Origin: Gordius sp. MW1
Lineage: Eukaryota > Nematomorpha > Gordioida > Gordea > Gordiidae
Reading direction: 5' to 3'
DNA length: 64,000 bases
Assembly: GCA_964036665.1 (NCBI GenBank)
Contig: OZ038533.1
Span: 11,740,413 to 11,804,412 of the forward strand
Shown: positions 1-11,500 of the stretch, in pieces
How positions within the stretch are numbered: the stretch's first letter is position 1
Layout: each line of letters starts with the position of its first letter
Made by a program: the position numbers and the translations under genes
Notes under the pieces: model-generated
Told to the model about the DNA's origin: nothing
What the model saw: only the letters and a program-made list of their open reading frames with translations
Databases searched by the model: none

Positions 1-535
1 AACGGGTGGTCCTTGTGTACGTATGTGGTGGACTACTTGATGGCTTACGCGTGACCTGTAATTAGGAGGGGCATATATATCGGGAAACTCTTTCAACACA
101 TTTAAAAAATACGGTGAATCGATCTTTATTGCGAGTTGTAAATTATACAAGTTCGAGTCAATATATCGCCCATAAGACTTTAACGTAGTCTTAGGGTCTA
201 GCAAGCATTTACGGCGTATATCAACGAGAAGGTTAAAATTATTTAAAAAATCAGCCCCGATGATAGGTGCCTTAACGTCAGCGATGGTAAAAACCCATTG
301 AAAACTTCTCCGTAAGCTAAGGTCCAGTTCCATTGATTTCTGGCCATATGTCAGTATGGAACTATTATTTGCAGCTTGGAGGAGGATGTGTGAGGGGGTG
401 AGATGGTGGTTACGCGGGGGTGGTACGACACTTAGTTCGGCGCCAGTATCTATTAAAAAACGAAATTTGGTTGATTTATCATAAATAAAAAATAAGCGAC
501 TGATGTTATGGCCTGAACCAGGTGTCGCGGATTCT
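1..535 (-). pseudogene. Ty3/Gypsy Pol N-terminus: aspartic protease and start of RT region (runs off window)
   Basis: Read on the minus strand, the frame after Gag gives a retropepsin: an N-terminal strand NISRLFFIYD, the catalytic LIDTGAELSVVP motif (D-T-G) and the flap-distal IIGADFL motif. It then runs into VLKEFPDIY and HHIRTQGPPV, which is how the linker to reverse transcriptase reads in arthropod Ty3/Gypsy polyproteins. The protein would process Gag-Pol in the particle. The frame is +1 relative to Gag, so expression would need a frameshift, or a one-base indel has occurred. No stop is seen in the protease within the window. RT, RNase H and integrase lie outside the window, so intactness cannot be judged. 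Confidence 0.8.
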
Positions 536-1360
536 GTCAGGCCTATGGGTTTGACGAGGGAAGGGGGGTATATTGCAAGGCTGTCGGCATTTAGTGGCCT
601 TTTCTTTATATTTTTGGTGATACCAACCCCAATCCTCGGGAACGTCAGCGCGGGGTTGAAACGGGGATCGAAATCGTTTTGATGTAGACCTACTTCTCGA
701 CTGAAAACGATTTTTTTGACTGACTTCTTGTCGCAATGTCTCTATGCTCACGCTCAGTCGATTTACCATGTCTTTGAGCATTTCAATATCATTGTTTGAT
801 CTCTGTGTTGCAGGGGCGACGTTGGATATTTGCGGCGTATGGTACGTTTCCGCGATATTATCAGCTGTTTCAGCTAGCTTGACTAAAGTCTGGTCACTTG
901 CACAGATCGCCAAGATGCTGGCCATGTTGTTGTCCAGTTTCTCCAACCACAATTGTTTTAGAATGATGTCGTCCATTTTGGCGGTACCCAGGAGGCTTTT
1001 CATGTGTCTATATAGTTGTGATGGTGTACGATCACCCAATTGTACGTTAGATAGTAAATCGTGGAATCGTGCTGAGTCCGATTTTGTTGTGCGGTCGATG
1101 GTAGCGGATCGGATGGTGGTGTACGGGGCCTCAGACGGAAGATTCTCCAAGTAATCTTGGATCTCTATTGTGACTTCTTGTGGGAGGCATTCAATCACGT
1201 ATCCAAGTTTGCTAGACTCGGATGTTATTCTTTGAATCGTGAAAAGGGCCACTATCTGGACAAACCATAAGCGGGGATTTATACGATTAAAGGGGGGCAA
1301 TTTAAAAAACATAGCTTTTTCTGATTTAATTTGGACGTCATCAACTTGGTTGGTATCCAT
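506..1360 (-). CDS. Gag-like protein of Ty3/Gypsy retrotransposon, 284 aa
   Basis: The 284-residue ORF starts at ATG just inside the element leader. Residues ~18-110 carry the FKLPPFNRINPRLWF...Q signature of the Gag domain found in arthropod Ty3/Gypsy elements (DUF7041-like), followed by PSQLYRHMKSL, a helical region and an R/S-rich stretch (~215-235). It ends with the basic WYHQKYKEKATKCRQPC segment, a degenerate zinc-knuckle-like motif typical of these Gags. It should form the particle and bind element RNA. The protease frame follows directly in +1. The ORF itself is uninterrupted, so the insertion may be young. The overlapping plus-strand ORF in 744-1154 is a shadow. Confidence 0.85.
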   Translation of the reverse strand: MDTNQVDDVQIKSEKAMFFKLPPFNRINPRLWFVQIVALFTIQRITSESSKLGYVIECLPQEVTIEIQDYLENLPSEAPYTTIRSATIDRTTKSDSARFHDLLSNVQLGDRTPSQLYRHMKSLLGTAKMDDIILKQLWLEKLDNNMASILAICASDQTLVKLAETADNIAETYHTPQISNVAPATQRSNNDIEMLKDMVNRLSVSIETLRQEVSQKNRFQSRSRSTSKRFRSPFQPRADVPEDWGWYHQKYKEKATKCRQPCNIPPFPRQTHRPDRIRDTWFRP

Positions 1361-1434
1361 TTACAAGGTTGCGTATAACAAGGGTTGGTAAGGGTAGGGT
1401 AGAAGGGGGCGTATAACAGGAGTGGGTCACCAAT

Positions 1435-2048
1435 TGGGAAGTATATACCAGGTTATAAAGTAATAAGTACTTTATTAAATATCCAAATAAAAGATCAACG
1501 TTATCGAGAAAAGTAAGTAAGTAAGAAGTGTTTTACACTCCTTTTTATAATCGCGAATTAATTGAATAAATCTATCATTTAGTGGTGAAACCTCGAGGTA
1601 TTTATTGGTCAATTATGGTCGCGAAGTAGTAAGGTAATGTAAATGAGTCAATTAAGTTTCAAGACATAAGTAATACGCCGCGAGCCAAATAGTATTGACA
1701 CAACAAGGCAAAAGCATATATAAGCATGCGACTACTAAAATAATTAATAGGGATGTGATTTTCCCTTAAGACTCTGGTACGGGAACTAGAAGGCTCTCAA
1801 TGGATTACTAGTTTGGGTGTCGGACTCGGATTCATGGATAGATGATGGTTAGGGAAGATAAGTCCGTTCTTTTCATCACGACAAAGTACCAGAACTTTGT
1901 GGATTTCAGCTTGCTTTGGGCGTATTGTTACCGAGGTACTTCACATTTGCTCTTGTTGATTTAGGTCTCAATGTCCGCCTCCGTTAGCATGGAAAAAGGG
2001 GAGACAAGGGGGGAGAGGGAGGAAGAGCAAAGTAATTAAGTACATACA
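1435..2048 (-). repeat. 5' LTR and leader of the Ty3/Gypsy element
   Basis: On the minus strand the sequence before Gag ends in ...TTCCCA and is followed by ATTGGTGACCCACTCC, a TGGTGACCC primer-binding-type start seen in many arthropod Ty3 elements. This sets the LTR 3' end at 1435. The LTR 5' end is placed at 2048 from a TGTATGTACTT start; this edge is a guess based only on the TG/CA rule. The other LTR is outside the window. The purine-rich tract at ~1990-2035 lies inside the LTR. Confidence 0.55.
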
Positions 2049-2511
2049 ATATCAAGATTATATACGAGATACCGGTAAATTCTTTAATAGCTCGTCCTTT
2101 TGTCCAGATGTGCCTTGAACATGGCGGATTATACCCAGCTGTTCGTCAGTCTATGGTTTCTTAGTTTGATATAATGACCATCGTTTGCATCGCGCCTTTT
2201 ATGAAATTTTGAAAATTAACATTTGGCCACCTATGGCTCTAACGAAGGAAGTTAAAAAGACAAGGGTAAAACAAGACTGTTTCAAGTATAAGTATATATA
2301 CAGAAGCCATATAAAGGTTTACATTATATTACTATAATTTAAATAATCTTTTGTGCCCATTAATTTATGTAATATATTAATTGCAAATTTGTTTAAATAA
2401 TATTATTAATTTTATAATATATATTCGATAATCGTGCAATTTTAAATTATATTGAAATTATAAGTATAGTTTTGTCTTAATTATACATTTAATTTTTTAT
2501 CTATTTGCTAG
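2049..2511 (+). promoter_or_regulatory. Region upstream of first recognised EED exon; possible YY1-type site and weak first-exon candidate
   Basis: At 2117-2127 the sequence AACATGGCGGA resembles the YY1/Pho start-site element (AAnATGGCGG) common at housekeeping promoters. An ATG at 2233 opens 11 codons (MALTKEVKKTR) ending at a good donor (AGG/GTAAAA at 2265/2266) in phase 0, which matches the phase needed by the exon at 2512. It lacks the Y-x-C residues that normally precede the EED core, so the real first exon may be elsewhere or beyond the LTR element. No other gene is visible. Confidence 0.25.
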
Positions 2512-5500
2512 GAAAAACACTCACAACCTTTGTTTGGTGTAAGTATTAATCCATTTATCAAAAACAATGAATCATTATTTGCCACTGTTGGTGGAAATCA
2601 GGTAGTTTTTTATGATCAATTTTTGAATTTGGCATTTTTAATCTTGTAAAGTTATATAAGTAAAACATCTATATTTTAATGGCAGTTAATAATGTCATAG
2701 CTTCCTGAGAATTACGTCAATTTCTAGGATGTTCAAAATTTGGCTAATTGTTTATTATTAATTTTATTTATTTTGTTATGTATTTCATTAAATTGAAGCC
2801 TAAACATTCTTGAAAAAGAATTAATATTTTTGTGTAAAGTTAAAACTTGTATTGTTTTTTTTCTTATCTTAATAATTGAAACTTAATTTTGATTTGAAAT
2901 CTTATAGCCATATTGTATTTTATTATTTAAACTTAACACATCCTTTTAATTTGAATAAGTTATTTGAAACTATACATATGACTTGTTTATCCTATTATGT
3001 TTAAAGGCCATTTTATTAATTGAGCTTTGTACAATGGATTGTCAGAGATGTCACTCTCATCAAAAAATACTATTTTTATAAATGGATTTATTTAAACATA
3101 ATATTTCCTCTAAAGCTAAACAGATACTTATTAACTTGTAATGGTAAACAAATTCTTAAATGACAAAAGTATCGAATTTATTAACAATTTTTTAATAAAA
3201 GCATCAAAGATTATCTCAAATATAGTCACTATTAGAACCTCACAATCTTTTTTCCACAAACATTTAAAACTAAACCTAAAGTGGCCAAAGGTTTTACTAA
3301 AAAATACAGTTAAGATTCAAATTAGCTACACCATGGTCTAAACCATTTCTTCTTTTTTTTTACAACACTAGTACACACATCTTTTACTTGTGGTATCTGT
3401 ATAGCCCTCCTTTTAATCTCATTTCTCAAAAGGGCTATTTTTTAAGTCAGGCAATATTTGATAGAGTGCGTAATAAACAATTTAAATATTTTCTTAATAA
3501 TGTAATGTTTTAAAATTTTGTTATTAAAAAATGAATATTATATTCTATTTTAATATTGGCAAGTTCAAATTTGGTTTTTTGATGTATTTACTATTCCTGG
3601 GAATAGTATTTTTTTATTTATTCAATGGGACACCCCTTTACTGGTATTAAAATAATTTTGATCTGGTCCTCCCCCGAAAAGGGAGGACTCCGGAATTTAT
3701 CAACACTAGGATTTATTAACACAAGAATTTATTATCACTACGACTATAACTAAAATATTTCTACTCACTATTTGTTTTACAATTCGGTTTAAGTAGTTGT
3801 AATGATAATGATGTATATGGTAGGATGATGATAAACAAATAATTGATAGCGCACAAGCGCGGTGATAAAACAATAATGATAGGAGATTAAAATATGTAAA
3901 CAATACCATCACGATCGGGGAGGGGGATTATAACAAACAAACGCGATCACCGTATAGCGCACTGGTAACAATAATAAAGATGGGGGGATTAGGACTGCGT
4001 GACAATAAATTTGAAGAGTCATACAACTAGCAAGGGGAGGGGGAAAATAACTATTAAAACTAGTCAGCCATAATCGGCTAAAACCAGAAATAAGCTTTTT
4101 GGCGTTATGCAACAATGTATATAAAAAGTTTTCTATAACTGTGTTAGTCAGCTCCTATAATTAGTTTTCCACGTGTATCTTTACTCACACCAGCTTCACT
4201 TTGCACATACTTATTAAAGTCCACATAAATTATATGTTGCGTATTAACTTAGGTCTACCTCTTTTTTACTCATTTTTCACTTGCACCTTGGTATGATTTG
4301 CCACTCTTCAACTTTGCTTTTCTTTATTCTTAAATGCCCATGTCTATCTATTCAATACCTGAACAGAATAACGGGATTACACAATCGTCCTTTTAATTTG
4401 AGTGATATGTGTTTGTTACTTAGTGTACCACTTAACTCTCTGAATTTAGCCATCTTACGTTTTTTCTTGCCTTAACCTCACTTAGAGATCTGCAAAGATA
4501 AAAAAATTTATGCAAATATTAATCCTCAACTTAAAAGACGTTATGAGCTATTGAGTTGTTGGATTTTAGAAGTCTTTTACAACATTACAACTCATCCCCA
4601 GAAAATGTTAATTGGAAAGTTTCTTAATAACTTGAGTTATAATTTATTTTACATCTCATATTATAAGCGTTAAAAAGAAGAATCGCTCCATATGACTGTA
4701 GCACTGCCTCACATTCTCTTCTAAGAATAATGTTTTATTTATAGAAATTGGCAAAAGTCAATAAAGTTTTATATATGACTTTTAGTAGTTGATCATATTC
4801 ATATTCTTTGCTTCCGCAATTGTCAAAACCCCTTTTTGTTGTTTATTAATTCTTTAAAAACTTTACAGCGTTCTATAATTTTATAGTCCAGAGTTAGACC
4901 CTTGCTTTTTGTTTTTAATGATTTTTACATTTCATCTCTTGAGTTTTTGCCCTGCTCTTTGCATTTTAGAGATTTCTTTCCCCTTCTTTAGTATTCAACT
5001 TGGCGTTTAAATTTTCCTAGACATTTGTTATAACGTTATGCTTCATATTGGGCTTCCACAAATGCCAATCTTGTTTCTTCATTCCTGTTGCATGACCATA
5101 TTTTGTCTGCATTCTACCACCAAGTTTCTTTACTTTTTTTATGCCAGCCGGTTTGCTTTCCCTAAAACACATTTCGTTACGATCATCACTATCTGGTTTA
5201 CATTTTGATGAACGTCTATCTGCAACCCTAATCAGTCATTGTAGAGTCTATTATGTTTGATAGCCGAAACCATTTTCTTATTGATTTTTTAATTGGATAT
5301 TACATAGTCCATCACACCAAGTATATCTTAGAGTCACGTCCTTCATTAATGTCAAAAGGTAGTAGATCTGCAATGACGATTTCTACTTTTATACGTTATT
5401 AGTTGATTATCATTATTTTCGAAGAAACTATTTGTAATGGCCAAATCAGGTGCCACAACCGTCTTGAATATTTCATCGTTTCTCGACCCATATTTATTTC

Positions 5501-8500
5501 AACCATGATACCGTTCAAATCCTTCTTTTGTTTTGCCAATGTGACCGTTCTTATCCGCTCCAATTTTTATTATCTCGGTTCTACGTTTCTTACCGAACAT
5601 TTTATCTAATTTTCTCCAAAAATCACTTTCTCTTCATCGGTGCATCCTGTTTGCGAAGCATGACACAACATTAATCATAGGACTTTGTATGCAAAGTTTC
5701 AACTTCGCCCACTATTCTTCGTACCTCAAGATTTTATCTTAGTAACAGCCGTCACCTATCACTCTTGCTTTTGATCCTTTCAATCTTGTTTTTTGTATAC
5801 ATGCTATATCAGCTCGTAGTTTGCTAAGGGTCTGCAACTCCTCGACATTTTACAGACACCATTCTAGCATTAAGCGGTCACAATAAAATATGTCTTTAGC
5901 CTAGTTTCTTTATATACATCCGTTTAGGGAATATATAGTGACCCTTGCTCACTTGATACGTGCGCCTCCCCGACGATTGAGGGGGACGCCTTAGTTCCAT
6001 CATTGCTTTCTTGTACTTTCATTTAGAGGATTTGGAGGGATGACGCTCGGCTAACTAGGCATGACAGCTGTGTTGACGTTGTGAGAAATTTTTTAGCATT
6101 TTTTGAAAAGTGCCGTAAGCGGAATTTGAACGGCGCTGTTTCAAAGACAAGTCTATGCCTACAATATTACAGCTGGTCATAATGTTTTTGTAAGGATTTG
6201 TAACCTTTCCATGCAGGAATTAGTATTATAGCTTGTATTATATTAAAAGTGAATTATCGACGTTGTAACGTATTGACGAGATTATATATATTCTTCTTAC
6301 AGCTGTTTTGTATTAACTATTTTGTGTGTGAAAAAATGATTGTATTAGTAGTACTTTTACTAGGAGTTAGTGTTAAAGGTCCCTGCTAAACAAGTCCCAA
6401 CACTTGTTTAAACAGTTTTGTACGTGCTTCTATTTATAAAGTTGACTAATAACACCTCAATCATTAAACTTCAATATAATCACTTATTCAAACTAATTTG
6501 TTTTCAAGTGTTATATTTAATTATCCTACCTTTGTTTATATCTTCTTTATTAGGCCACCATTTATTCATGCCACCCCAATGGGCAAATGGAAAAGCTTAC
6601 AGCAATTGTGGATGATGATGTAAATATTTTATTTATAACACTGGCCTGCAAAAAAATCAACCGGGAAACGGTTAACATATTCTGATAGAGTTTTTTGTGG
6701 TGAACACAAATATGTTTTTCGTCTTTTTCCTGTTCGTCAAGTTTTTTTTTTAGATATTTCGATTCAAAGTTGCGAAAATGACCGTTTTTGACCCTTTTCG
6801 ACGCTCAATAGAGCGATATTGAGTAGCTAAAAAGAAAATTTAAACCTCTAAGTGTTAGAACTAACTTAGTGTAAAACATTGAAAAATGATTTTTTCCCCT
6901 ATTTTCCTTTTTCCATTATCGCTCTATTGAGCTTCGAAAAGGGTCAAAAACGGTCATTTTCGCAACTTTGTATCGAAATATCTAAAAAACTTGACGAATA
7001 GGAAAAAAATGAAAAACATATTTGTGTTCACCACAAAAAACTCTATCAGAATATGTTGACTAGTATAATTATACCAATAAGAAATGCCCTTTAAAATATA
7101 GTGTACTATTATTTGGTTGATTAATTAATAAAAATGGTCAACATATAATGGTCTTATGAAATAAGAAACTTGTTTAGTTTATGAAATAATTATATTTTAA
7201 GTTGCGTAAATTAGCGTTTTTTGCCTTGTTTAAGGATGATTTGCGAAATAGGCAAATAAAACATTAAAATTTTATAATCCACTTAGGGTTCAAACTTAAA
7301 TTAAAATATTTAATTTATTAAATGAAATTTTTATACTGGCTACCTATTTACACAAATATCAAAAGTCAATTGTTTCTAAATTTTATAATTTATTGCATAA
7401 GCCATTAATTTACACCTAATTGCGTTTAAAGCCATTAAAAAATATAATTATTCTCAAAGTTATATTAGATAATATATTTTTTTTAAATACTGAAATACGT
7501 ACTTTACATTATACTTATATTTATAACCTAGGTCCTCATTAATCTATGTTTTCAACTTCTTTAGAATTTTGAAAATAAATTTTTAGTAGATTATTTCTAA
7601 AAATTATACAATTTTATGTAAATGGAGATGCGAATATTCGATATTTCTTATTTTTGTCTCATATTTTTTCACAAAAAATGCGTACGATTTCTTTAAAAAT
7701 TTGATTGTTTATTGTCTTAGACTTGAAGAGACGCACTTAATGACTAAATTGAAGTCACTTTTTAATACATATTTATTTTCAGTAAATTTTAACAAATATT
7801 TTTTTATTAAGGCACAAGAAAATTATTATTGTTGCGAATGGTCTTATGATAAATTAACTTTGAACTCAATCATTGCTATCGCAGGATACAAGGGAATAAT
7901 TAGAGTTGTTCCCCTCGAAAATCCGCTGCAATCAAGGGTAAGGATTTTAAGTTATTCATTATTTCTTATTTATTTTCTAATAGCCACTACTAATTTTATG
8001 AATTAAATACTGAACTATAAATTTGTTAAAGAATATCTTTATTAATCGATGTATTTGAGTTAAAAGTGTTCTAGAAATTTCTTTAAAATTAAAACCCTTA
8101 TATTTTTAACATCGATTAATATAGTGGGTAAAATTATGTAATACCAATCCTTTGAAATTTATAGAATTTTTCCACGTTAGACATTAGTACATGTGTAGTC
8201 CCATGCTAAACTGACTCCTTTTTCCCAAGCGCCTAAAGTTTGGCCATCGGGTCGTTTGTTGTCTTCACAGAGGCCTGTGGGTTCGAGAATTGAGGGGAAA
8301 CCAGCTTTGGTGAAATATTTATGTATAAGTTTGTTAACCGCTGTATGTCGAAGGTACTGGGCTTTGTTGCGGTTACAGTGTAGACCATGAAGGCCATTCA
8401 ATTTTACGGAATTATTGCAAAGTGAACAAGTGTGTTCAGCAACTAAATTGCATCCTAATTCAGGCCTACTGCGAAGCGGAATCGTTGTTGGATAAGAGTA

Positions 8501-11500
8501 GGCCGAGGTTCGGTTTGGGAAAGCTTCAAGCCATTCGTGACCTGAGCGTGAAGCTAAGCTCCTAAACGCTGGAAGTTTTTCTGCCGAAGCGCCATTAATA
8601 AGAGACTTTAAGAGGCACTCGGACAGGGGGCCAATCCAACACTTTTGAGAGTTTAATTCAGGGAATTGGGTAGGGACGTTAAAAAATTCCTTCCATTGTT
8701 GGAGGGCTATTTAAATTTAACTCATTAAAAGCCTTAATGCCTTATATGGTATAATTCAGAGTTCAATTTAAATAGTACAATGTAAGGCGATTGAATAATT
8801 GATAAAGAATCTCCTATAATAATATTCTAAAAATGGTATCATTTTTAAAAAGGTTGATATGACCTATAAAACAATCAAATTAAAAAGCACTAATCAAAGA
8901 ATAGTTCCGCCTAATAATAACAATCGGGCTATAAAACGAAAATATTAGCCTTCCGATAAAAGGTGTGATAAGTTAAATTGGGTGTATTTAAAAATAAGAT
9001 ATTAGCACATTTTTTGCACTTCGCCAAACCGCCATTTGACTAATTAGGTAAAAAAATTAAATTACATCGTTGGTATACATTGGTCAATTTTATCCCAAGA
9101 GTCCGCTAAATATAGTATCACTGTTAATTGAAAATGCACATTGGGTGATTAGAATAAACTATTTATTAAGCTATTGAGATATAAATCACAAACACTCACT
9201 ATCTTAGGTGTTTAAAAGTTTTTTAAATTTTTTGCGGCCAACAATTAATGGGGACTGTAATGTAAGACATATCCATTGTGATTATTTATTTAGTTTAATT
9301 GATGTTTACGGTCACTCCAAGTTATTTATAATGGTCACAATCGGCAACTTATATGACAAACTATTTGGCATATTTTTTATAGAATAAAAGTTTGGAAATC
9401 TTGAGTGCTATTCTAGAGTTTGTGCAGTTAAACATTTTATAAATTTAATTATATATACACAAAAGCTTTTATTTTTGTATATTATAAAAAAATCTATAAT
9501 TTATAATAAAAGCCTTCACTTAAGTGTGGTAAGTATAAATGATGCATGCATATCTAATCTAATTATTGACTACTTAAGTAAAAACCAAGAAGCCCTAAGT
9601 ACAAGTGGTTCTATGAAATGAAATGTTGAAAGAGTTTAAAAAATGCATAATAGTTTTAAATAAATACTAGCTGTGCCCGGCCAAGCGTTTCTTTGGCTTA
9701 GTTCTTACTAATTAATTAGTACGTTTGATAGGACATATAAGAAAGAATTTGGGTCGTCTGTAAGAGAGTTTATGATGTAAAAAAATATAATGCATATTAT
9801 GTAAATAAATATTATTAAACTAATTATAGGAAAAGCCATATTTGTTCATAATATTCTAAAATATTTATAACAGTTCTAAATACTTATTAGGTAGTTTTCA
9901 ATTTTATAGGTTAAAAAGTGCGATGTTTAGCGATAATATGCATAATTGGGTGACAAAAGTGTATGTTAAAACCTAAAAATTCAATGCTGGACAATGAAGA
10001 GAAAAATTTTAGAAAAATGTGTATAATAGTGTATTGTCATAGCCTTAAAACTATAGTAGTAAAATAAAGAGGTATTAAAAAACACCTTCAAATTTAGTTA
10101 AATGAAGGCTTTTACAATATTTGGTTGGAATCAGAATTAATTGGAAATAATACGATTCTGCGAGTATAATGAAAGCGAAAAATTTAACTATGATGAAAAA
10201 TAATAAAAACAAGCAAAATCTTATCGTAAATGGCTTTTTGTTGCAGCGTAAGCTTTGAAAGATTAGATCCCACATAAGATAAAGACCATCTTGTTTAAGA
10301 TTTTGTTCACGATGTTAGTCTACATCGAATGGAGCAGCAGCAGATCGACTTAATGCAGGCATATCTAATTGAGGCAAAACTTTGTTATAGACATAAATCT
10401 TCAAGAATAATTATATAGTGTTGTAGCATTTAATCCATGTTAATGTTAGGATGTGCATGACTATTCCGAAAATTGATATTTTTGGGCATATTTGCTTTAT
10501 ATTTACCCCATAGAGTAGGACATGACGGGGAGCAGGAGATCAATATAGTTGAAATGCAAGCATTTGTTTTGGATCTTAAGTATGACTAGAACTGTTAAAG
10601 TTCATCAATGATACGAACTAGTTCAAGTTCATAGTTCAATTTGAAAAAAATCATTAGTCCAAGTTCAAGTTCATATTTTTTAAAAAAGTAACTAGTTCAA
10701 GTTCATTTAGGAAAAAATGTAACTAGTTCAAATTAATAGTTCTTTACAAAAATAACTAGTTCAAGTTCAGTTCATTTTTTTAAATATGATAAAGTTTAAA
10801 TCTAATCCAAGGGGTTTTTAGGAAATGATTCCTGAATTAAAATCCGTTTTTTGAATCCTATCCAAAATTTTGATTAAATTTTATAGTTTATTAATTATAT
10901 ATTTGAAAATCTAATTTAAGAAAATATTCATTTATAACAAAAGCATCAACGATACAATGTTTAAAATCTTTATTACAAACAATATACAATTATAATTTAT
11001 AATAAAAATCATGTGAAAGTACAGGCTTTTATAAATCACATTAATTAGCTAAATCTTACTAAGTACTGCCAATAAAACAATCAAGAATTTTTTTGTGTTT
11101 TTAAAATCAAAAAAGCGCGGTTACTGTATGTCTGTATGATTACCGCGAAGACAATGCACGTCAAATTGTTGATGCATATACAAACAATAACCTCGGCTTA
11201 TAAATTCATTCTAAATAATATATTTGCGATGAACTAGTTCAGATATTGTATAGTTCAAGTTCAGAATTTGAAAAAAGTAACTAGTTCAAGTTCAATCTTA
11301 AAAAAAACGAACTATTTCAAGGTCTCAGTTCAAATTTTTTGGAAGGTAACTAGTTCAGTCTAAGTTCAGAAAAAAGTGAACTAGTTCAAAATGATCTAGT
11401 TCTTAACAGCTCTAAGTATGACACGCGTCACTAATGCATTCATCCCAATGGTTATCATGCTCTCATAGATTTGGCATGCACTGTGCAACGACGTTGACCA

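Noticed and set aside
744..1154. Plus-strand 136-aa ORF
   Set aside because: Exactly opposite the Gag ORF; no family likeness.
2233..2265. First coding exon of EED
   Set aside because: Phase and donor fit, but it lacks the conserved Y-x-C residues before the propeller; kept only as a weak candidate.
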